Positions 1 through 6,809 of a stretch of DNA of 21,132 nucleotides are shown one piece after another (the stretch's first letter is position 1; every line of letters starts with the position of its first letter). Under the pieces are notes generated by a model, which saw only the letters and a program-made list of their open reading frames with translations, was not told the DNA's origin and did no database searches. A program made the position numbers and the translations under genes. The stretch lies in contig DASWMP010000034.1 of NCBI GenBank assembly GCA_036399695.1, forward strand, positions 1-21,132, in the 5' to 3' direction. Source of the stretch: DASVEE01 sp036399695. Its GTDB lineage: Bacteria; Acidobacteriota; Thermoanaerobaculia; Gp7-AA8.

Positions 1-17
1 TCCCTTCGAGGAGCCGG

Positions 18-120
18 GCGCCTGCGGCGCCGACAGACAAGAGTGTCTGTCCTACATTGAAACATCCGGCGAGAACTGAATGTAGGACAGACACTCCTGT
101 CTGTCCGCGCCCGCAGGCGC
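18..120. repeat. Long inverted repeat (intergenic palindrome)
   Basis: Arms at about 18-58 and 79-120 are near-perfect reverse complements around a 20-nt loop, so the element would fold into a long hairpin. The core of the arm reads GGACAGACACTCCTGTCTGT, which is itself partly palindromic (ACAGACA/TGTCTGT). A partial second copy lies at 3989-4018. This looks like a dispersed intergenic repeat; I cannot assign a family. Confidence 0.8.
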
Positions 121-135
121 CGTTTTGAGACACCC

Positions 136-181
136 TCCGAAGCTGCCGCTTTTGTACGCGTTCTTCGCCAACCGGCGAAGA
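136..181. repeat. Half REP-like motif and small hairpin
   Basis: Positions about 138-156 read GAAGCTGCCGCTTTTGTAC, the same sequence that forms one side of the REP-like palindromes around the RAYT gene at 7.7-8.7 kb. Directly after it, 162-181 is an 8-bp stem (TCTTCGCC / GGCGAAGA) with an AACC loop. Neither has a T-run, so I do not call a terminator for the minus-strand gene that ends at 241. Confidence 0.5.
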
Positions 182-240
182 CTGCAGCAGTGCCGATCGT
201 CCACCGATGGAATTGCGTCCACTGGTGCCGCCTCAGCCCC

Positions 241-999
241 CTACTTCAACTGATCGGCGACGCCGAACGTCCCCGGGGGCGGGGTGAGGTAGCCGTGCAG
301 GGCGTTGTAGATCAGATGGGCGTCGCCGCAACTGATCAGGTGCATGTGATCGGGGTAGCGGTCGATGAGGCCTTGCAGGTGGCGAGCGATGACCGGGTGG
401 ATGCCTGTCCTCAACTGCATGGCGGCGCGCTGGTAGTTGCGCAGAAACGTCCCGAAGTTCGGAAGGGCGCTCAGCGGCACGGGATCGGAGTTCTGGGCTC
501 GGGCAATATCCCAGTACTGCATCGCCTGCACGCCCTCGGCGCGAAGCTGTCCCTGGCCGTGCACGGCCCACATGTCCTTCGTCAGGTAGTTGATGTCGCC
601 GCGATTCGGCGCGATGCCGGTCAGCACGTCCGCGAGCATCTCGTTGACGGCTTCGAGGACACGCTGGATGGTCTTGAACACCTCCGGCTCCCAGCCGAAG
701 ACTTTGCCGTTGCGGTAGACGTCGGCCAGCACGGCCGGTACGGCGTCCGGCCTGACGGCATCGGCGAATCGCTCCACGTGACAGCAGACCTTATTGATGG
801 CCACGACCTCGCGGAAGAAGGCGGGCCAGTGGCCGCGCATGGTCCATCCGAAGGAAGGATGGGCATGCCCGTCGCCCGTCATGAAGAGCATGGGTGTGTA
901 CTCGTCACCGAATTGATCCGCGGCCGCGGCCAGTTCGACGCCGGGATCGGTGCCGCTCGTGAGAACGCCTGGACTGACCCACCATTTGCCGACTTTCAT
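241..999 (-). CDS. Hypothetical protein, 252 aa
   Basis: I do not recognise this family. The minus frame is preferred over the 295-aa plus-strand ORF on the same DNA because its composition is protein-like (balanced hydrophobic, acidic and aromatic residues), whereas the plus frame is His/Arg/Gly-rich in the way antisense shadows are. There is no signal peptide or membrane segment, so it is probably cytoplasmic. Visible features are an early TGDGHAHPSFGW stretch rich in His and aromatics, a Cys-Cys-His at about residue 72, and a C-terminal SCGDAHLIYNALHGYL segment. The His/Asp/Cys content could bind metal, but no known motif is complete. It ends with TAG and is transcribed away from the gene at 1183; about 180 bp between them would hold both promoters. 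Function unknown. Confidence 0.6.
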   Translation of the reverse strand: MKVGKWWVSPGVLTSGTDPGVELAAAADQFGDEYTPMLFMTGDGHAHPSFGWTMRGHWPAFFREVVAINKVCCHVERFADAVRPDAVPAVLADVYRNGKVFGWEPEVFKTIQRVLEAVNEMLADVLTGIAPNRGDINYLTKDMWAVHGQGQLRAEGVQAMQYWDIARAQNSDPVPLSALPNFGTFLRNYQRAAMQLRTGIHPVIARHLQGLIDRYPDHMHLISCGDAHLIYNALHGYLTPPPGTFGVADQLK

Positions 1000-1182
1000 T
1001 GCGCGTCAGTTTATCCCGGCGATCATCGCGCGTTGCCGGCGAGAGCTCGCCTTCGGGGCGGTGGCACTGCGGTATGAGCCGAAAAGGTAGCGATCGGGTG
1101 TGGTCGCCATATTGACGCCTTGACGTCCATACCTGCCGCAGTCTTTAATGTGCACACGGGTTCAATCGATGGCGGAGGTGGC

Positions 1183-1887
1183 ATGCGGTGGCCGTTCCTG
1201 TTCCTGCTTGTGCTCGCGCTTTTATCGTTCACTACGTCGGCGTGGAGCGCCGTATCGGTATCGCGGTGCGGTCCGGCAAACGAATGTGTCTGCATAACCT
1301 GGATCAGCGGCTCTTCCGCGACATCGGAAGTCCGCTGCCCCGCGTTGACGCCTGATCCTCCACCGGGTGGTGAGGTCGGCTCCACGTTCGGCGGCAGCGG
1401 AACCCCGGTTGCGGCAGCGGCGCCACACCCCGGAAATCCGCTGGACCAGGCAACACAGCTTGCACTCAATTCCGGGATCGACCTCGCAGACGTGAAGCTC
1501 ATGGGAGAATTCGATCCGGACCTGCGGCGGTATGTTTCCAACGAATGCACCGAGTTGTTTCTCGAGTCTCCCCTCGGCAGATCAGGCCGCTCGCTGTTGA
1601 ATGGATACGTCGCGTTCCGCTCGGGAACCGGGGTGCGCGACTCGGCGGGTGCGGTTCCCTGCAACGGCTCTGCCGCCGCATGGACGAACTGTTGCAGTCA
1701 CTCCCCTTACATCTTCATCTGCGACAGCCGTTTCAATGAGATGTCGCGAACGCAGCGTGCCCTGGTCATCATTCACGAGCTGCTCCATGTTGGAGGTCAG
1801 CGCGAGGACAAGAACACGACTGTCGGAGCCGGCGATCCCCCGAATTCTCCACAGATCAGCGATGCGGTTGCCAAGTCATGCAGTTGA
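1183..1887 (+). CDS. Secreted HExxH putative zinc metallopeptidase
   Basis: I place the start at 1183 rather than the upstream ATG at 1120: it is preceded by GGAGGT (1174-1179) and opens a clean signal peptide (MRW, a Leu/Phe-rich core, then TTSAWSA). That gives about 234 aa. The mature part is Cys-rich, with a low-complexity Pro/Gly/Ala linker around residues 50-85 and a C-terminal half carrying HELLH at residues 198-202, the zinc and catalytic signature of many metallopeptidases. The following VGGQRED segment and a terminal Cys resemble small secreted HExxH proteins of soil bacteria. I cannot identify the third zinc ligand, so activity is inferred. It lies 20 bp upstream of another exported protein and is probably co-transcribed with it. 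Confidence 0.7.
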   Translation: MRWPFLFLLVLALLSFTTSAWSAVSVSRCGPANECVCITWISGSSATSEVRCPALTPDPPPGGEVGSTFGGSGTPVAAAAPHPGNPLDQATQLALNSGIDLADVKLMGEFDPDLRRYVSNECTELFLESPLGRSGRSLLNGYVAFRSGTGVRDSAGAVPCNGSAAAWTNCCSHSPYIFICDSRFNEMSRTQRALVIIHELLHVGGQREDKNTTVGAGDPPNSPQISDAVAKSCS

Positions 1888-1907
1888 ATGGACACTAGAG
1901 AGAGCCC

Positions 1908-2630
1908 ATGATCAAGCATCGCGCTGTATCTCTACTGCTTTGTTCCGCCTTGATCTCAGCGCCTGCAAAAGGTGAGGAATCGCCGGCGGCGCGCTGCAGG
2001 ATGGCTGTCGAAGAAAATGACCGCCTCCGTGACGTCGAGGGAGACCGGGTTCAGCACGAGAAGTTCAAGCGTGCCGTCCAGCAGACGTACGAGCTCTGTC
2101 GTGCGTCCGCTGTGCCGACACAACTCAAGGTCGAGGCGTATCGGATGTGGGCCATTTCCGAGCCGGACCGGAAGAAGGCGATCCGCGGGCTGATCGATGG
2201 GATTGCGGAGATCGACCAGCGCCACGGCGAAGACAGTCCCGAGTCGTTACCTCTGCGGCTCCACCTCGGGCTCGTCGTCGCGGCAGAGAGTCGAGAGGAA
2301 GGAACCGCCATCCTCGACCGAGCGCTGACGATTCAGCGCAAGCACTACGGCGCCGTGTCCGAGCAGGTCGCCGACGGCTACATGCATCTCGCGGTCGTCG
2401 CGCAGGTGGCGGAGGACTTCACGCTCGCCGAGCACCACTACCGCTCCGCGATCGACATCGCCCGCAAAGCCTGCGGGCCGGAGTGCCGCACGCTGTCGAC
2501 CGCGATTCATGCGTTGGCAAACATCGTCAAACGCGATCCCCGCCGCGCCGGGGAAGTCGAAGCTCTCATGCGCGAGTGGGAAGAGGCCATCCCCAAACAG
2601 CCTCGCCGCAAACGTGACGAGCATCCGTAA
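1908..2630 (+). CDS. Exported helical (TPR-like) repeat protein
   Basis: This is a 240-aa protein starting at ATG 1908 with a purine-rich GAGAGAG just upstream. The N-terminus (MIKHR, a Leu/Ala/Ser core, then SAPAKGEE) is a signal peptide, so it should act in the periplasm or outside the cell. Residues about 90-215 are amphipathic helices. The stretch with AILDRALTIQRKHYG, followed by MHLAVVAQVAEDFTLAEHHY, has the spacing and the Ala/Tyr pattern of tetratricopeptide repeats, with perhaps two or three units. The C-terminus is Lys/Arg-rich. TPR proteins are protein-binding scaffolds, so this one could partner the metallopeptidase encoded 20 bp upstream. That role is inferred from adjacency only. 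Confidence 0.65.
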   Translation: MIKHRAVSLLLCSALISAPAKGEESPAARCRMAVEENDRLRDVEGDRVQHEKFKRAVQQTYELCRASAVPTQLKVEAYRMWAISEPDRKKAIRGLIDGIAEIDQRHGEDSPESLPLRLHLGLVVAAESREEGTAILDRALTIQRKHYGAVSEQVADGYMHLAVVAQVAEDFTLAEHHYRSAIDIARKACGPECRTLSTAIHALANIVKRDPRRAGEVEALMREWEEAIPKQPRRKRDEHP

Positions 2631-2699
2631 GTAGTGTGACGTGGCCAAGACGTGCGCGATTTCGCCGCGGAGTTGCGCGCGCAACGAAGCTCGTGCGTC

Positions 2700-2845
2700 G
2701 AAAGAGAACGCGCGCCTGGAGTTCGGCCGTGACTGGTTCGACCGCTTCCTCTACACCGCTCCCGCCCGATCACTGACGGTCATCTCTCCGGATGAAACGG
2801 CAGCCGAGCACCGCCGAGTCGGCGGCGGCTGCCGTTAAGGAAACG
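2700..2845 (+). pseudogene. Truncated copy of the 3' end of the 6094-6792 gene
   Basis: The reading frame ending at 2838 contains ENARLEFGRDWFDRFLYTAP followed by a SLTVIS-DET-HRR-GGCR tail. The last 44 residues of the gene at 6094-6792 give the same text with a few substitutions, and both stop at the same place (GGCTGCCGTTAA). The nucleotide similarity continues about 20 bases past the stop. The upstream two-thirds of the gene, including its signal peptide, is missing here, and a GTG-started ORF merely runs into the fragment from unrelated sequence. I read it as a decayed partial duplicate, not an expressed gene. Confidence 0.75.
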
Positions 2846-2896
2846 CTGCCCGAGCTCCGAAGGCCTGAGTGGCGACCTCTCACGACAGTGATCTCG

Positions 2897-2965
2897 GAGT
2901 GCGGTGGCGGCGAGCCACCGCTCTTCTACACGTGTACCAGAGCGGTGGCGTTCGCCACCGCACTC
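2897..2965. repeat. Nested palindromic element
   Basis: Two arms (2897-2924 and 2939-2965) are near-perfect reverse complements, and each arm is itself a small hairpin of the form GCGGTGGCG...CGCCACCGC. The centre, 2927-2936, is the perfect 10-bp palindrome TACACGTGTA. The arrangement resembles a pair of REP units in inverted orientation (a BIME-like element). The sequence differs from the REP units near the RAYT gene. Confidence 0.75.
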
Positions 2966-3191
2966 GAGATCGAGAACCCGAAGCACGCGCACGCGAATCC
3001 GTTGCCGTCTAAACTGCGAAGGCCTGGCCCCTACCGGCCGACACTCCCTCGGAAAAGAAAGGTCTGACCCCGGCTCTCGCCACCACGAGGTGAATGACGA
3101 CAGGTCCTGGTATTGGCGGCACGGCATCAACAAGAACGGCTCCACGGACTCCGGTGTCATCCAGTTCGATCCAGCTTTGAGGGGTTCTGTC

Positions 3192-3393
3192 GCCCGCTAA
3201 CGCGGGCTCGTTCGGGGGCACGTACCAACCTCCGGCTGAAGCCGGAGGCTATTTCCTCGAGCCGCCTGACGGCGGCAGATTTGCCCGCACGCTGCACACG
3301 CGCATCTGATGCCCGCGTAGCGGGCTTCAGAAAATTGCCACCGGCTTCAGCCGGTGGAATGGGTCGATCATTCGTCGAGCCCGCGCGGCGGGC
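3192..3393. repeat. Array of six short perfect hairpins
   Basis: Six short palindromes lie within about 200 bp: 3192-3207 (GCCCGC-taac-GCGGGC), 3229-3248 (CCTCCGGC-tgaa-GCCGGAGG), 3261-3276 (GCCGCC-tgac-GGCGGC), 3311-3325 (GCCCGC-gta-GCGGGC), 3338-3357 (CCACCGGC-ttca-GCCGGTGG) and 3379-3393 (GCCCGC-gcg-GCGGGC). Stems are 6-8 bp with 3-4-nt loops. Two alternating stem types appear (GCCCGC and CNCCGGC), so this looks like an assembled REP-type array and not a single terminator. Confidence 0.8.
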
Positions 3394-3504
3394 AACATGC
3401 ACCCGTTCTATTTCCTCTGGCGCGGCGCGACACACCGTCACTCGCTCGAGACAAACAGCTCCATGAACCCAAATGCCGATTTGCGCCTGCGCAGCGCCAA
3501 CCGG

Positions 3505-3705
3505 CTACCGATTACGCCGGTTGTATCCGTCTTTCCGGCCGCGATCGCGGTCCGCGTTTTCACTCTTCTTAGGGTAATAACCAGGACCGAGCCCGAACGC
3601 GTCAGCCGTCCGGGTAACGATATCCATGTTGTCCCATTTTCGCCGCGTCTCTGATCCTTCCTTGACACCTTTGTAGTAGTCACCATCACTACACTTTTGG
3701 CACAT
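3505..3705 (-). CDS. Small basic CxxC protein, 66 aa
   Basis: The start at 3705 is chosen because AAAGGA sits 5 bases upstream; an upstream ATG in the same frame lacks such a site. The product begins MCQKCSDGDYYKG, giving one CxxC pair, and ends in a very basic tail (NADRDRGRKDGYNRRNR). A single CxxC could bind zinc only as a dimer or with other ligands. Codons are noticeably more AT-rich than in neighbouring genes, which suggests foreign origin. I do not recognise the family. The gene is isolated between repeat-rich stretches, so it could also be a chance ORF with a fortuitous ribosome binding site. Confidence 0.5.
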   Translation of the reverse strand: MCQKCSDGDYYKGVKEGSETRRKWDNMDIVTRTADAFGLGPGYYPKKSENADRDRGRKDGYNRRNR

Positions 3706-4190
3706 ATAGTCCTTTCTGCGTCCGCGCAGGCGCTGAAGCAAAAATGCAATTTCCGTGCGGCCTCTGGCGTCCGTCGGGGAGTACTAGCGGGGAGCGGGCC
3801 GGCCCACTTTTCGCGGTCAGAGCGTTGCTCCGCGGCATTACACCGACGCGCTCTCCATCACCTCGACCAGAAGCAGAAGGGAAAGTTCCGCGCCGGCGGC
3901 AGTTTGCGGCCTGCCGTGACCTGTGAACAAAGAAGGTCTGACCCTCCTGCTCTCACCTCTGCCCTATATCAGAGCATCGTACTCAATTGTGGGACAGACA
4001 CTCCTGTCTGTCCGGCGCACCAGTGGCTCTCACAGCGACGCCATAGCGCTCACCCGGCGAGCCGCCGCTCTGCGAAGCTCTGCCCCTGCGGACGCTCCCG
4101 AAGGAGCGGAGAAAGAAGGTCTGACCGCGAGGCGAAGGCTGAGGGGGAGGGGGAGGAGGCGTCGCTGGACTTTCCCGGTTTTGCGCCCGA
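3706..4190. other. Intergenic stretch with dispersed repeat copies
   Basis: No gene is supported; the plus-strand ORF spanning it is a shadow of the minus gene at 4252-4881. It holds a partial copy of the 18-120 palindrome at 3989-4018 (GGGACAGACACTCCTGTCTG) and two copies of AAAGAAGGTCTGACC, at 3929-3943 and 4112-4126. The latter motif is also present, with one extra A, at 3053-3069. Confidence 0.6.
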
Positions 4191-4224
4191 CAAAAAAGCG
4201 GGCGCGCCCGGCTGGACGCGCCCG
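4191..4224 (-). terminator. Rho-independent terminator of the 5588-4252 operon
   Basis: Read on the minus strand there is a perfect 9-bp GC stem (GCGGGCGCG / CGCGCCCGC; arms 4216-4224 and 4197-4205), a 10-nt loop, and then TTTTTT (4196-4191). It begins 28 bases after the TAG of the gene ending at 4252, which is the expected place. Confidence 0.9.
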
Positions 4225-4251
4225 CTCATCACTACAGACTATGCGCTCTGC

Positions 4252-4881
4252 CTACGCCACCTGCTTGCCGTCAGCCTGAGCCGCGGCCGCCTTCGCCGCC
4301 TTCCTCGCGGCGCGACGCGCGCGGACCTCGGCGGTCGGGACCTTGCCCAGCAAGCGGCGCATGTCCGCCACGTGCGGCAACAGTTCGGCGTTGCTGGGCT
4401 TCTTCGCCAGACGCTGCGCGAACGCGTAGATCGTCAGCGCCTGGTCGCCGGCCTTGTGGCGCGCGGCAATGACGCTGTGACGGATGAAGTGCGCGAACGC
4501 CTCCAGCTCGTCGGCCAGCGGCGCGTACGCGATGGCGTAGCTCATCAGGTCGCGCATCTCCGCCACCGGAATGGCCTCGGCGCTGGTCAGCGAACTCTGG
4601 TTCGCCAGGGCCACGGCCGCCAGCTCGATGAACGCCGGCGGCAGCGAAGCCGCGGGAACGAGCCGGCGCGTCGCCTTCGGCGAATCCGGTACGACGAGGC
4701 GCGGGACCAGTGTGCGCATGTTGCGCAGCTCCTGCAGACGCGCCTGAACGTCCTCGTTGTAAGACTGCACGGCCGGGGGGTCCACGGGGATGGCGGAGAC
4801 GGCCTGGTCCACGGACGGGTCGACGGACGGAACGATGGTGGCGTCGACGATGACGTCGACGGAGGTTTTCTTGTTGCTCAT
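4252..4881 (-). CDS. Hypothetical protein, 209 aa, Ala/Lys-rich C-terminus
   Basis: I do not recognise a named family. ATG 4881 is preceded by AAGGAG at good spacing, so the start is firm. The N-terminal 45 residues are Val/Asp/Pro/Ser-rich and probably disordered. Residues about 45-185 are mostly helical (PPAFIELAAVALANQ, FAHFIRHSVIAARHKAG, ADMRRLLGKVP). The last 25 residues are an Ala/Arg/Lys helix (RRAARKAAKAAAAQ) of the kind that binds nucleic acid non-specifically. There is no signal peptide or transmembrane segment. It is the second gene of a two-gene operon, 32 bp after the stop of the upstream gene, and is followed by a textbook terminator. A nucleic-acid-associated role is only a guess from the basic tail. 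Confidence 0.8.
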   Translation of the reverse strand: MSNKKTSVDVIVDATIVPSVDPSVDQAVSAIPVDPPAVQSYNEDVQARLQELRNMRTLVPRLVVPDSPKATRRLVPAASLPPAFIELAAVALANQSSLTSAEAIPVAEMRDLMSYAIAYAPLADELEAFAHFIRHSVIAARHKAGDQALTIYAFAQRLAKKPSNAELLPHVADMRRLLGKVPTAEVRARRAARKAAKAAAAQADGKQVA

Positions 4882-4913
4882 GAGAGCTCCTTTTTTTTTT
4901 CGAATGCCGGTGA

Positions 4914-5588
4914 TTAGAGAAGGCAGTCGAAAAAAGGAGGAGCACGCCCCTGCGAAGTACGCCGAGGAACGCTGACGGCGGCAGGGCGCGGAGCCCTTCG
5001 CCGCCTTTGGAGCACGACGGAAATGCGATCGCTCACCCGCGGCTGACGGGCGACGAGGAAGGCACGAATGAATGTGGGACGCGGCGCCAGGATGATGCGC
5101 GGACGGCGATCGCGGTCGCGCTCCGCGACGAGCACGCCCGAGCGGAGCCCCTCGAGCACGTTCTCGTGGAACGTGAAGATCGTCCCCGCCGCCGAGGCGA
5201 CCGAGAGGTTCATGGCCAGCCAGCGCTGCGTTTCAGCGAGGAGCAGTGCCGGCGCATCAGCCGCCGTCTCGGGCTCGCGCTGGAGGCAGGCCGTCGTCGC
5301 GGCGAGCTCCCGCGCCGCATAGGCCAGCCGCGCCGAAGCAAGGGCCAGACGCCCCTCGGCATGCTCGAGCCGGCGCGAGCTGTCGACCGGACGCCGCGTC
5401 AGAATACGTCCCGAACGAGTCGCCGAGGCGACGCTGGCATTGAGCAGCCGCACCGAGGCGTCGAGCGCCCGCTGCACCCGCCGAAACGGACGCACCCATT
5501 CCGGCCGCCGCTCGCCCTCAGGGCGGCGCCGTCCCCGGCAATTGCCGGTAGCGCCCTTCGGCGCTGTTGAATGGTGCGTTTTTGTCAT
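4914..5588 (-). CDS. Hypothetical protein, 224 aa, Arg-rich ends
   Basis: First gene of the two-gene minus operon. The ATG at 5588 has only a weak purine-rich upstream sequence, so the start is less certain than for its partner. Residues 1-45 and 155-224 are very Arg/Pro-rich. The middle (about 65-150) is Ala/Leu-rich helix, including LALASARLAYAARELAATTA and AETQRWLAMNLSVASAAGTI. The end is PRRTSQGRAPPFFDCLL. The central helices could form a coiled coil, or weakly hydrophobic hairpins. I do not recognise the family. The Arg-rich ends are partly a consequence of high GC, but the frame is uninterrupted and tightly spaced with a convincing downstream gene, which supports expression. Confidence 0.6.
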   Translation of the reverse strand: MTKTHHSTAPKGATGNCRGRRRPEGERRPEWVRPFRRVQRALDASVRLLNASVASATRSGRILTRRPVDSSRRLEHAEGRLALASARLAYAARELAATTACLQREPETAADAPALLLAETQRWLAMNLSVASAAGTIFTFHENVLEGLRSGVLVAERDRDRRPRIILAPRPTFIRAFLVARQPRVSDRISVVLQRRRRAPRPAAVSVPRRTSQGRAPPFFDCLL

Positions 5589-5620
5589 GCCCTACAAGCT
5601 GGGCTCGGTTTCTCTTTTTG

Positions 5621-6076
5621 TCAATACCGGACGCCACATCGGATCCCGTGGATCAGACAAAACTGACATTTAAGGCGTTCCCGTGCCCGCGCTCGACCGT
5701 CGGGAGGTGCCGCCACGCCCCCCGCCCTCAGCCTGCTCGCGTCAGAAGCGACGACTTCGCTTCCGAGAAGCGAAAGTTTCGCTTGCAGCTCAGTCGTTTG
5801 ATCAGCCAGAAGCGAGAATCTCGCTTCCCGCTCAGTCGTTTGATCGGCCAGAAGCGAAACTCTCGCTTCCAGCTCAGTCGTTTGATCGGCCAGAAGCGAA
5901 ACTCTCGCTTCCAGCTCAGTCGTTCGATCGGCCAGAAGCGAAACTCTCGCTTGCTGCTCAGTCGATCGGTCAGCCAGAAGCGAAAATCTCGCTTGCTGCG
6001 TCCCACCCTGCCGCCGGCTCTTCTTCTTGACGACACCCGACCCTTGCTTCAATCTTTCCTGAAGTCGTCTCGTCAA
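5621..6076 (-). CDS. Coiled-coil repeat protein (14-residue repeats), start uncertain
   Basis: The minus frame encodes 151 codons from a TTG at 6076, with no good ribosome binding site, so the start is doubtful and a downstream TTG is possible. Its core is a series of 14-residue repeats close to ARVSLLADQTTELE. Val3, Leu6, Thr10 and Leu13 fall at 3-4-3-4 spacing, an exact two-heptad coiled-coil register; the other open frames give Arg/Phe-rich text with no such pattern. A basic N-terminus (RRLQERLKQ, KKKSRRQGG) precedes the coil, and the tail has two Cys residues. The ORF starts only 17 bp from the divergent gene at 6094. Function unknown; a structural or multimerising role is the natural guess. 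It could still be non-coding repeat DNA. Confidence 0.45.
   Translation of the reverse strand: MTRRLQERLKQGSGVVKKKSRRQGGTQQARFSLLADRSTEQQARVSLLADRTTELEARVSLLADQTTELEARVSLLADQTTEREARFSLLADQTTELQAKLSLLGSEVVASDASRLRAGGVAAPPDGRARARERLKCQFCLIHGIRCGVRY
5766..6000. repeat. 42-bp tandem repeat, about 5.6 copies
   Basis: Units begin at 5766, 5808, 5850, 5892, 5934 and 5976 (the last is partial), at an exact 42-base period. Each starts with a small inverted repeat, GAAGCGA-aactc-TCGCTTC, followed by GCTCAGTCGTTTGATCGGCC or a close variant. The third and fourth units are almost identical, and differences increase toward both ends. Because 42 is divisible by three, several frames stay open across the whole array. 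Confidence 0.95.
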
Positions 6077-6093
6077 GTGCGGAGGTATGCAGC

Positions 6094-6792
6094 ATGCGAA
6101 TGGTGGCCATCGTGGTCGGTTTCGCGCTGGCGATCCAGACGAATGCCGGCCTGAAGGACGGTGGCCGACCGGCGGCCGGCCACAATCCGCCTAAGGCGCT
6201 CTGGCAGCGGACGGACGAGGAGCGTCTCGGGGAGCGCTTCGATCCACGGTCGATGCGCGAGCGGCGGGCCAGGGAAGCGACCGAGCCGTTCGGCGTCAGC
6301 CGTTCAGCCGGCGCCGGGAACGACGATGGATCGAACGTGATCGTCGGGGCGCGGAATCCCGAGCTGCTCCTGCCGTGGGAGCTCTTCAATCACCTGATGA
6401 ACACGACGAATCTGCCGGAGCCCGAGCACCGCGACGGCTGGCCGCGCATCTACGCCGAACGGGCAGCCGGTCTCGACCTGCCTTCCGATTTCTGGCAACG
6501 CCTGGATCGGGTGACGGCCGCCTATCGCACGCTCATCGCCTCCCGATGGGCAGCGGAGGCGCTGCTGAACAACGATGATCGCGCGGACGACGCCGCCGCG
6601 AGGATGCGCCTGCAGGAGGTCGACCAAGCGATGTGCGCCGAAAGGGCGCATGCGCTGGAGAACGCGCGCCTCGAGTTCGGTCGCGACTGGTTCGACCGCT
6701 TCCTCTACACCGCCCCCGCCAAATCCCTCACCGTCATCTCTTCAGATGAAACCCCTGCCGATCACCGCCGGATCAGCGGAGGCTGCCGTTAA
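6094..6792 (+). CDS. Putative exported hypothetical protein, 232 aa
   Basis: ATG 6094 follows GGAGG (6081-6085) at 8-base spacing. The first 18 residues (MRMVAIVVGFALAIQTNA) are a short hydrophobic segment consistent with a signal peptide. The rest is hydrophilic and rich in Arg, Glu, Asp and Trp, without a motif I can name. Residues about 85-110 (NPELLLPWELFNHLMN) and 125-205 look helical. The C-terminal 44 residues (from ENARLEFGRDWFDRFLYTAP) are duplicated as a fragment at 2700-2838, which shows this end of the gene has been copied elsewhere. The DNA just after the stop contains the tail of a second gene copy (6810-6860). Unknown function; the restriction to a repeat-rich zone suggests an accessory gene. 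Confidence 0.65.
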   Translation: MRMVAIVVGFALAIQTNAGLKDGGRPAAGHNPPKALWQRTDEERLGERFDPRSMRERRAREATEPFGVSRSAGAGNDDGSNVIVGARNPELLLPWELFNHLMNTTNLPEPEHRDGWPRIYAERAAGLDLPSDFWQRLDRVTAAYRTLIASRWAAEALLNNDDRADDAAARMRLQEVDQAMCAERAHALENARLEFGRDWFDRFLYTAPAKSLTVISSDETPADHRRISGGCR

Positions 6793-6809
6793 GAAACGGC
6801 GGCCCTGCT

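Larger units (their letters stand above)
2846..3504. other. Gene-free repeat-rich stretch
   Basis: I see no convincing gene here. It contains the nested palindrome at 2897-2965, a GGTCTGACC motif at 3061-3069, and the hairpin array at 3192-3393. A short frame around 3090-3200, opening with GTG and ending at a TAA at the first hairpin, has protein-like text (NDDRSWYWRHGINKNG). It lacks a ribosome binding site, and I read it at most as a gene remnant. Confidence 0.5.

Noticed and set aside
190..1077. 295-aa plus-strand ORF
   Set aside because: It is antisense to the 252-aa minus gene and has the His/Arg/Gly/Val-rich composition of a shadow frame in high-GC DNA.
3697..4917. 406-aa plus-strand ORF
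   Set aside because: It covers gene-free repeats and then lies antisense to the 4252-4881 gene, which has a firm ribosome binding site and terminator on the minus strand.
5766..6000. CRISPR array
   Set aside because: The 42-bp units are contiguous with no variable spacers, and there are no cas genes.
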